Origin: Pleomorphomonas oryzae DSM 16300
Lineage (GTDB): Bacteria > Pseudomonadota > Alphaproteobacteria > Rhizobiales > Pleomorphomonadaceae
Direction: 5' to 3'
DNA: 64,000 nucleotides
NCBI RefSeq assembly: GCF_000422965.1
Contig: NZ_AUHB01000009.1
Span: forward strand, 1 to 64,000
Of this stretch, positions 58,151-64,000 are shown one piece after another. A program made the position numbers and the translations under genes. Each line of letters opens with the position of its first letter. The first letter of the stretch is position 1. The notes under the pieces are model-generated. The model saw nothing but the letters and a program-made list of their open reading frames with translations, searched no databases and was not told where the DNA came from.

Positions 58151-58504
58151 TTACGGACGGCGTGGCAGAAACGCCCCGACGGCAATGACCAACCAACCCA
58201 GCATCAGCGCGATGCCACCCGAGGGCGCCGCCAGCGGAAACAGGCTCCTCGCCATCGCCGCCTTGAAGATCAGATCACCGGAAAACATGAGGCAGCCAGC
58301 GACAAACAGCAGGGCCGAGAGGCTCCGCAGTCGCTGTCCATCGGCATTGGCGAGCGCCAGCAACGCGGCTGCGTGAAAGAGCAGTATGTTTCCCGCGACG
58401 TCGAGGTTAGCGCCGGTGACGGCGTGCGCACCGACAGCCAATGTCGCCACACCGACCGCTCCGGCAATTCCCGCGGACAATCCGATCAATCGATGGGCGG
58501 ACAT
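58151..58504 (-). CDS. DUF423 family small membrane protein
   Basis: A 117-residue inner-membrane protein with four hydrophobic segments (about 8-28, 38-55, 62-80 and 90-112). The N-terminal GLSAGIAGAVGVATLAVGAHAV resembles the GAFGAH pattern of DUF423 (YgdD-like) proteins, and LFMSGD-like CLMFSGDLIF is also typical. Function is unknown. I start at the ATG at 58504, preceded by GAGG; a longer open frame up to 59041 is a shadow of the methyltransferase on the other strand. Confidence 0.85.
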   Translation of the reverse strand: MSAHRLIGLSAGIAGAVGVATLAVGAHAVTGANLDVAGNILLFHAAALLALANADGQRLRSLSALLFVAGCLMFSGDLIFKAAMARSLFPLAAPSGGIALMLGWLVIAVGAFLPRRP

Positions 58505-58657
58505 CTTGCTATCCTCTGATGGAGCGAATTTGACATCTGAATCCCAGTCGACATCAAGTGTCGGAGCCGAACCGTGCACGAGCCTCTGGCTTCCGCGCCA
58601 CTCAGCTAATAACGGTGTCATTCCGTGTCTACCCGTCAATAAGCAGAAAGCGACGTC

Positions 58658-59461
58658 ATGCTCATTACGGTCACCGATCCGGCTGACCCACGCCTCGCTC
58701 CGTTCATGAACATCCGGGATCGCGATCTTCGGCAGGCCCATGGCGACGCCTTCATCACCGAAGGCGAGAGCGTGCTCACCGTTTTCCTTTCGGAGGGATC
58801 GCGCTTTCGGCCGGAAGCGTTGCTGGTGGCGCGCAACCGGATCGACACGGCGCTCGCCTGGTCGCCGCCTGACGACCTGCCGATCTTCGTTGCCGAGCAG
58901 GGGGTGATGGACGCCATCGTCGGCTTTCCGATCCATCGCGGCCTCCTGGGCTTGGGGAGGCGCGCGCCCTCGCCTGCTCTCTCCACCTTGCTCGCCGACC
59001 GCCCCCGTGTCGTGGTCGGTCTGGTTGGTATTGCCAACCACGACAATATGGGCGGCATCTTTCGCAACGCTGCCGCCTTCGGTGCCGGCGCGATGGTACT
59101 CGATGCCACCTCGTGCGATCCCCTTTATCGCAAGGCAATCCGCGTGTCGGTGGGGGGTGTGCTGAGGGTGCCGTTCACGCGGCTCGATGCCGGCGCGAGT
59201 GTGGCATCCGCTCTGTCAGGCGAAGGCTATCGCGTGCTCGCGCTATCGCCACACGGGACCATGCGGCTCGACGAGGTGCCCACCGACCGGCCGTTGGCCC
59301 TGCTTCTGGGAACGGAGGGACCGGGGCTGCCAAACTCTGAAATGGCGAGCGCCGAGACGGTGCGCATCGATATGGCCGGCGGTTTCGACAGTCTCAATGT
59401 GGCGACCACCAGCGGCATCGCGCTTTACGAGCTGACGCGCAGACGGATAGGCGCCTGTTGA
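58658..59461 (+). CDS. TrmH/SpoU-family RNA methyltransferase
   Basis: A SAM-dependent enzyme that 2'-O-methylates ribose in rRNA or tRNA. The 267-residue protein has an N-terminal substrate-binding domain (about 1-100) and the SPOUT knot domain with the three SpoU motifs: NHDNMGGIFRNAAAFGA, LLLGTEGPGLP and the final SLNVATTSGIALYEL. The exact target nucleotide cannot be read from the sequence. It is divergent from the DUF423 gene and converges on the cyclopropane synthase gene. Confidence 0.93.
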   Translation: MLITVTDPADPRLAPFMNIRDRDLRQAHGDAFITEGESVLTVFLSEGSRFRPEALLVARNRIDTALAWSPPDDLPIFVAEQGVMDAIVGFPIHRGLLGLGRRAPSPALSTLLADRPRVVVGLVGIANHDNMGGIFRNAAAFGAGAMVLDATSCDPLYRKAIRVSVGGVLRVPFTRLDAGASVASALSGEGYRVLALSPHGTMRLDEVPTDRPLALLLGTEGPGLPNSEMASAETVRIDMAGGFDSLNVATTSGIALYELTRRRIGAC

Positions 59462-59467
59462 CAATGC

Positions 59468-59498
59468 CCCCTCCCCGCCTCTGTAGGCTGGGGAGGGG
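59468..59498. terminator. Long hairpin between convergent genes
   Basis: CCCCTCCCC-GCCT / AGGC-T-GGGGAGGGG (59468-59480 with 59485-59498, one bulge, CTGT loop). It is a 13-bp stem but has no clear U-tract on either strand. It lies between the SpoU stop and the CFA-synthase stop. Confidence 0.6.
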
Positions 59499-59518
59499 TG
59501 ATCATGGTTTCGATGTTG

Positions 59519-60814
59519 TCAGCCGCCGGAAATGACCGTGGCCGTGTTGCGCCAGGACCGCGCCGCCGTCGGCTCACCCAGTGCTTTTTCACGGGCAAAC
59601 AAAGCGGCTTCACGCTGCGCGATATAGTCGCGCGTGATGGGGACGACGTCGTTCCGATGCGTCAGCTGGAACTGGTAGACCACCACGTCGAGGAAGCGGA
59701 ACGCCGCCTCGCACAGAGCGAGATAGCACTCCCACATCCGGCAGAAACGCTCGTCATAAAGCGCCAGCGCCTTGTCGCGTCGGGCCATGAATCGCGCTCG
59801 CCATTCGCGGAGCGTATCGGCGTAATGATGCCGCAGCACCTCGACGTCGGCCATCATCAGGCCGGCCTTCTCGACGGCGGTTGCCACTTCCGACAGGGCC
59901 GGCAGGTAGCCGCCGGGGAAGATGTATTTGGTGATCCAGCCGTTGGTGGGGCCAGGCGTCGACGTATGGCCGATGGTGTGCAGCATGAAGACGCCGTCTT
60001 CGGCGAGAAGATCGGCCGCCTTCCGGAAGTAGGTGTCGTAGTTCTCGCGGCCGACGTGCTCGAACATGCCGACCGAGATGATCCGGTCGAACGTGCCGCG
60101 CGTGTTGCGATAGTCCTGCAGTTCGAACTTCACATGGTCGTAGCCCTTGTCGGCAGCGCGCTTTCTCGCGACGGCAAGCTGCTCGTCGGACAGGGTCACG
60201 CCCTTGACGCACCGGGCCTCGCCTACCTCTGCGAGATAGAGACCAAGCCCGCCCCAGCCGGAGCCTATGTCGAGCACGCTCATGCCGGGATCGATCAGCA
60301 GCTTGGCGGCGAGATGCCGGCACTTGGCGCGTTGCGCCTCTTCCAGCGTCATGTCCGGCGCCGCAAAATAGGCGCAGGAATATTGCCGATCGGCATCCAG
60401 GAACAGTTCGTAGAAGGCGGCGTTCAGATCGTAGTGATGGACGACATTGCGCCGCGACCGCAGCACGGTATTGCGCCCGAATAAGGAGTGCCTGAATTTG
60501 CGGGCCATCAGCAACAGCTTGCGGCCGGTAAAGCTACGCATACCGGTGCCGTGCTGCAGCAACAGTTCAACCGCCTCGTAGAGCGTACCCTCGACGACGT
60601 CGATCCGGCCGTCCATGTAAAGCTCGCCGAACCGCACTTCCGGATCTCTGATCAGCTCGCCCGCCACCTTCCGGTCAGCGATGCGGATCACGATGCGCTT
60701 GCCGCTACCGTCGCCGAATGTCCATCGCGTTCCATTATAAAGCTCGAGTTCGAGCGAACCGCGCGTCACCAGCTTGTTCAGCAGGCCGCGGAGAATATTT
60801 TCCGCCCAGACCAT
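59519..60814 (-). CDS. Cyclopropane-fatty-acyl-phospholipid synthase family protein
   Basis: A SAM-dependent enzyme that methylenates or otherwise modifies unsaturated fatty acyl chains in membrane lipids. The 431-residue protein has an N-terminal lipid-binding domain (to about 110), HHYDL (126-130), the SAM-binding LDIGSGWGGLGLYLA (181-195), the VGMFEHVGRENY loop and a C-terminal half with DVEVLRHHYADTL. I chose the ATG at 60814, which has GGGGA eight bases upstream; an ATG at 60829 adds five residues. Whether it makes cyclopropane rings or another methylated product is not settled by sequence. Confidence 0.92.
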   Translation of the reverse strand: MVWAENILRGLLNKLVTRGSLELELYNGTRWTFGDGSGKRIVIRIADRKVAGELIRDPEVRFGELYMDGRIDVVEGTLYEAVELLLQHGTGMRSFTGRKLLLMARKFRHSLFGRNTVLRSRRNVVHHYDLNAAFYELFLDADRQYSCAYFAAPDMTLEEAQRAKCRHLAAKLLIDPGMSVLDIGSGWGGLGLYLAEVGEARCVKGVTLSDEQLAVARKRAADKGYDHVKFELQDYRNTRGTFDRIISVGMFEHVGRENYDTYFRKAADLLAEDGVFMLHTIGHTSTPGPTNGWITKYIFPGGYLPALSEVATAVEKAGLMMADVEVLRHHYADTLREWRARFMARRDKALALYDERFCRMWECYLALCEAAFRFLDVVVYQFQLTHRNDVVPITRDYIAQREAALFAREKALGEPTAARSWRNTATVISGG

Positions 60815-61180
60815 CGCATGGTTCCCCATATGATCGCGACGACATCGGTTTGCGGTGTTCAAACGGGCCGAAATAACGAGGCCAAATCAGATATGTCCGA
60901 TGGCGCCAACTGGAATTTACAACTGGGCCGTAGAGGATCGTCGCAACAACAATAAAGTCCGGTCCGGAGCCGGGTCCGTAAAGAACGGACGGCGGCCCCT
61001 GTCGGCGGCCCGTTCATAAATATGTCCCAAACCGAAAAAGGTTCCAGAAAAATGGTGGTCGACATTGGCGACAGTCGATCACGACTGCGCGACCCATCGA
61101 TATTTTAGATCAATAATCCCCATCACAATAGATCGATCGGGCTGGATACCGGCCGTCAAACGTTGATCGGGGTTGTCTTG
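60815..61180 (-). other. Intergenic region upstream of the cyclopropane synthase gene
   Basis: These 366 bases have no supported gene. A small hairpin GTCCGT-AAAGA-ACGGAC is seen near 60974-60990, and the stretch at 61090-61135 is AT-rich with several GATC-containing repeats. I find no firm promoter or terminator. Confidence 0.4.
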
Positions 61181-61378
61181 CTAGCCATCCGAATGCTTGA
61201 GGGCCAACTGCTCGGGGACGGGAAGTCCTCGCTCGGTGAATAGTCGTATCACGCCGGCTGGCATGGCGCGGCACGGACAATTGGCTGTATGCCCCGTGTG
61301 CCAGGCCATGCGCTGTTCGGGTGTTGGGTTCTTTGGCATGGGGTTGGCCTCGTGCCATTGCCGATTGAGTTTGCTCAT
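61181..61378 (-). CDS. Small conserved-looking protein with HxxHxxxCxC motif
   Basis: A 65-residue protein of unknown function. It starts MSKLNRQWHE and holds an H27-x2-H30-x3-C34-x-C36 cluster that could bind a metal ion. There is no signal peptide or membrane segment. GGGAGG lies four bases before the ATG at 61378, a strong site, which supports it as a real gene. A longer upstream frame to 61516 crosses the pckG terminator and is not supported. It lies downstream of pckG on the same strand but after a terminator. I recall similar short proteins annotated as hypothetical in Hyphomicrobiales. Confidence 0.65.
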   Translation of the reverse strand: MSKLNRQWHEANPMPKNPTPEQRMAWHTGHTANCPCRAMPAGVIRLFTERGLPVPEQLALKHSDG

Positions 61379-61485
61379 GCCCCCTCCCGTTCTCGGTTCA
61401 CAGAGTCTTTCCGCCGCTGCTGCGACAGGATGAGTCAGCAGAGAACAGCATCGGTAATGGGACGGATCCGGTTCCTCAAAGCGGA

Positions 61486-61509
61486 ACGGCCCCCGTTTCC
61501 GGGGGCCGT
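61486..61509 (-). terminator. Terminator of pckG
   Basis: ACGGCCCCCG/CGGGGGCCGT form a perfect 10-bp stem (61486-61495 with 61500-61509) with a 4-nt loop, 44 bases after the pckG stop. The minus-strand tail is TCCGCTTTG, a weak U-tract. Confidence 0.75.
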
Positions 61510-61552
61510 CCTTCATGGAGTCAGAAGATAGCTGCGGCTTGGCGCAAGCTTA

Positions 61553-63367
61553 TCAGTCCTTGATTTCCCACACGTCGGGCGAACGCTCGAGACGGGCTGT
61601 GAACAGCTGACGCTCAAGCTCCACTTCCTTGGGAAGATGGGAGCCAAACTGGGCGAAGTACTTGCCCTGGTCCTCGGCCTCGGCAAGCGCCTTGGTCTTG
61701 GTAACCTTGAGGATGGCATCATACTTGGCCTTGGTGAAGTCGAGGCCCTTCATGTTGAGGTCATCGTAGCGCGGCACCAGGCCGTAGGGGCACTCGACTG
61801 CGTCAGCCTCGCCCTTGACACGGCCGACAATCCACTCGAGGGCGCGCATGTTCTCGCCATAGCCCGGCCAAATGAACTTGCCGTTGTCGTCCTTGCGGAA
61901 CCAGTTGACGCGGAAGATGCCCGGCGCCTTCGGCAGGTTGCGGCCCATGTGGAGCCAGTGCGCCCAGTAGTCGCCCATGTTGTAGCCGCAGAAAGGCAAC
62001 ATGGCGAAGGGATCGCGACGCATGCCGGTACCCTCGGCCGCAGCCGTCTGCTCGGAGCCCATGGTAGCGGCGAGATAGACGCCGTGGCTCCAGCTGAAGG
62101 ACTGCATGACCAGCGGGAAGGCGGTGGCAACGCGGCCGCCAACGATAAAGGCCGAGATCGGCACGCCGGCGGGATTCTCCCAGTCCGGATCGATCGACGG
62201 CACCTGGCTCGCCGGAGCGGTGAAGCGGCTGTTCGGGTGAGCGGCGGGACGGCCACAACCCGGAGTCCAGTCCTGACCGGTCCAGTCGATGAGATGGGCC
62301 GGAGCGTCGTCCGTCATGCCTTCCCACCACACGTCACCGTCGTCGGTCAGCGCAACGTTGGTGAAGATGGAGTTGGCATGCAGCGTGCGCAGCGCGTTCG
62401 GGTTCGACACTTCATTGGTGCCGGGGGCAACGCCGAACAGGCCGTTCTCCGGATTGATGGCGCGCAGCTCGCCGTCGGCATTCGGCTTCACCCAGGCAAT
62501 GTCATCGCCGATGGTGGTGATTTCCCAGCCCGCATAGGCCTTGGGCGGGATGATCATGGCGAAGTTGGTCTTGCCGCAGGCCGACGGGAAGGCGGCGGCG
62601 ACATAGGCCTTCTCACCCTTGGGGTTCTTGACGCCGAGGATGAGCATGTGCTCGGCCAGCCAGCCCTCATCGCGGGCCATGACCGAAGCGATGCGGAGCG
62701 CCAGACACTTCTTGCCGAGCAGGGCGTTGCCACCGTAACCCGAACCGAAGGACATGATCTCGCGGGTGTCGGGGAAGTGGACGATGTACTTGGTGTCGTT
62801 GCAGGGCCAGGCGACGTCCTTCTGGCCGGGCTGCAGCGGAGCGCCGACGGAGTGGATGCACGGCACGAAATCGTCGTTGCCGAGCACGTCGAGCACCTTC
62901 GTACCCATGCGGGTCATGATGCGCATGTGGACGGCCACGTAGGCGCTGTCGGAGAGCTCAACGCCGATCTGGGCGATCTTCGAGCCAAGCGGACCCATGG
63001 AGAAGGGGATCACGTACATGGTACGGCCCTTCATGCAGCCCTTGAACAGGCCCTTCATGGTGGCGCGCATCTCGGTCGGATCGGCCCAGTTGTTGGTCGG
63101 ACCGGCTTCTTCCTTGGTCTTGGCGCAAATGAAGGTGCGGCTCTCGACGCGAGCAACGTCCGACGGATTGGAACGGGCAAGGAAGCTGTTCGGACGCTTC
63201 TTGGGGTTCAGGCGGGTGAAGGTGCCACCGTCAACCAGCTCCTGGCAGAGACGATCGTATTCTTCCTGCGAACCATCGCACCAGTAGATGCGGTCCGGGG
63301 TCGTCAGCTTGGCGACTTCATCGACCCAGGCAATCAGCTTGGCATTCTTGGTAGGAGCTTGTGACAT
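61553..63367 (-). CDS. pckG: Phosphoenolpyruvate carboxykinase, GTP-dependent type
   Basis: It interconverts oxaloacetate and phosphoenolpyruvate with GTP/GDP, in gluconeogenesis or, in reverse, in succinate fermentation. The 604-residue protein is of the GTP family, not the ATP family of about 535 residues. It has the kinase-1a loop PSACGKTN (261-268) with the hyper-reactive cysteine C264, the substrate-lysine stretch [10 protein letters not shown] (211-220), and PEGFDWR-like positions replaced by the family's [21 protein letters not shown] end. GGAGAAAGC precedes the ATG. Typical rhizobia carry the ATP-type pckA, so this choice is notable and fits the anaerobic pfl genes. Confidence 0.96.
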   Translation of the reverse strand: MSQAPTKNAKLIAWVDEVAKLTTPDRIYWCDGSQEEYDRLCQELVDGGTFTRLNPKKRPNSFLARSNPSDVARVESRTFICAKTKEEAGPTNNWADPTEMRATMKGLFKGCMKGRTMYVIPFSMGPLGSKIAQIGVELSDSAYVAVHMRIMTRMGTKVLDVLGNDDFVPCIHSVGAPLQPGQKDVAWPCNDTKYIVHFPDTREIMSFGSGYGGNALLGKKCLALRIASVMARDEGWLAEHMLILGVKNPKGEKAYVAAAFPSACGKTNFAMIIPPKAYAGWEITTIGDDIAWVKPNADGELRAINPENGLFGVAPGTNEVSNPNALRTLHANSIFTNVALTDDGDVWWEGMTDDAPAHLIDWTGQDWTPGCGRPAAHPNSRFTAPASQVPSIDPDWENPAGVPISAFIVGGRVATAFPLVMQSFSWSHGVYLAATMGSEQTAAAEGTGMRRDPFAMLPFCGYNMGDYWAHWLHMGRNLPKAPGIFRVNWFRKDDNGKFIWPGYGENMRALEWIVGRVKGEADAVECPYGLVPRYDDLNMKGLDFTKAKYDAILKVTKTKALAEAEDQGKYFAQFGSHLPKEVELERQLFTARLERSPDVWEIKD

Positions 63368-63825
63368 CAGCTTTCTCCGATGGACATATCGCCGCCCGTT
63401 CCGGTCTCATTTGCAAGAGAGGACTTATGAGACGATGCGCCGACAGGGGTGGTTAAGGTTCGCAGCCTGAAGAAAGAGACGTCTGCCTTGGTGGCTACAC
63501 CATAAAAGAGCATCGCGGGAAACCATACGGCCCCCATCAGACAACCCCATGACAGTCAACTCTCCTACCAGTCTCTCCAACGCTCGGCACCCATAACCGA
63601 GCGGCCCGGATTAGCGTTCCTGAAAAAGACAATACCGACTGAAGTATGAGGGATCAATCGTTGTAAGACCGTACGAGGGGACCGAGGGACCCGTAGAATT
63701 TATTGAACATACAGGGAACAAATTACCCCTCAGCGGCCTCGTCAACTCATCATTTCGGCTAATTTCTGCGCTTTTTCCTGCATCAAACGGTCCGGTTACC
63801 AATTCCTCCCAAAGTTCTACGCGCC

Positions 63826-63846
63826 ACTACGTATCGAATACGTAGT
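63826..63846. promoter_or_regulatory. Perfect 9-bp inverted repeat (candidate operator)
   Basis: ACTACGTAT-CGA-ATACGTAGT is a perfect palindrome of 21 bases with a 3-base centre. It lies 459 bases upstream of pckG and 15 bases upstream of a plus-strand ATG at 63861, so it probably belongs to the plus-strand gene. A dimeric regulator site is the simplest explanation. Confidence 0.5.
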
Positions 63847-63860
63847 TTGTACTAAGAACC

Positions 63861-64000
63861 ATGAAAAAGCATTCCTCCTTTCCGGTATTGCGGGCAATGC
63901 GCGGCTCAAAAGGGCCGTTCATCCACATTCAATCGATTACGAATCTGGAGAAAAACGACAGAGAACAGCGCCGGGCAACCGAAGACTCACATGAATCACG
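63861..64000 (+). CDS. Possible start of a plus-strand gene, cut by the window end
   Basis: From the ATG at 63861 the frame is open for 46 codons to the end of the window (MKKHSSFPVLRAMRG, then about thirty more mostly polar residues). No family is recognised. No clear ribosome site precedes it. The palindrome just upstream and the lack of stops are the only support, and it may be chance or an upstream part of a later start. Confidence 0.25.
   Translation, partial: MKKHSSFPVLRAMRGSKGPFIHIQSITNLEKNDREQRRATEDSHES

Larger units (their letters stand above)
63368..64000. other. Intergenic region upstream of pckG to the window end
   Basis: Some 630 bases hold the pckG promoter region. No confident gene is seen from 63368 to 63860. 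The stretch 63640-63860 is AT-rich, and a perfect inverted repeat lies at 63826-63846. A frame opening at 63861 runs off the end. In many Hyphomicrobiales the chvI-chvG two-component genes lie here, but no ChvI N-terminus is visible. Confidence 0.45.

Noticed and set aside
61637-63364. Plus-strand open frame of 575 codons
   Set aside because: It is opposite pckG and has low-complexity His/Gly/Ala/Val text without domains.

Overview
The window is high-GC chromosomal DNA with long, tightly packed operons. It looks like a member of the Hyphomicrobiales (Rhizobiales, Alphaproteobacteria). The evidence is the dat-hfq-hflX order, an AapJQMP-type amino-acid ABC operon, an Agp-like alpha-galactoside operon with a peptide-type binding protein, a short ProS without the insertion editing domain, the glgC-glgA-glgX-pgm order and a RIME-like palindromic repeat. 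Pyruvate formate-lyase with its activase, a formate channel and a GTP-type PEP carboxykinase point to a facultatively fermentative lineage, unlike typical aerobic rhizobia. A Pleomorphomonas-like organism would fit, but that is inference only. I saw no tRNA, rRNA, CRISPR array, insertion sequence, prophage or clear pseudogene.

Layout. 1-6.9 kb (+): the end of gap, then pyk, a formate channel (focA), pflB and pflA, i.e. lower glycolysis leading into formate fermentation. 6.9-9.0 kb (-): a divergent EF-G-like GTPase with a structured leader. 9.4-19.8 kb: a six-gene sugar operon on the minus strand (GH4 glycosidase, family-5 binding protein, two permeases, a double ATPase, a second GH4 glycosidase), with an AraC-type regulator divergent from it. 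19.8-31.3 kb (-): a nine-gene purine module (uraH, xdhA, xdhB, xdhC, a four-gene nucleoside/purine importer and the membrane urate oxidase puuD). It could take purines from outside the cell through xanthine and urate to the HIU hydrolysis product. 31.5-35.9 kb (-): aapJQMP general amino-acid importer. 36.5-38.2 kb (-): panC-panB. 38.5-39.8 kb (+): an orphan TadE/G-like secreted protein.

39.9-46.8 kb (-): glycogen metabolism (glgC, glgA, glgX, pgm), with a RIME-like element between glgC and glgA. 47.0-54.3 kb (-): a Tat/lipoprotein-type L,D-transpeptidase and the string proS, lolC, lolD, dat, hfq, hflX. 54.3-54.9 kb: an AT-richer gap with an orphan UUCG terminator that suggests a small RNA. 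54.9-59.5 kb: pirin (+), rplM-rpsI (-), fabD (-), a DUF423 protein (-) and a SpoU methyltransferase (+). 59.5-63.4 kb (-): a cyclopropane fatty acid synthase-like enzyme, a small HxxH/CxC protein and GTP-type pckG. The last 630 bases hold a perfect 9-bp inverted repeat and an open frame that runs off the end.

Most of the window is ordinary core and catabolic metabolism. The items most worth a second look are the candidate small RNA near 54.7 kb, the orphan TadG-like protein with recurring NSG motifs and six cysteines, the fermentation module, the GTP-type PEPCK, and several perfect palindromes in divergent or leader regions.
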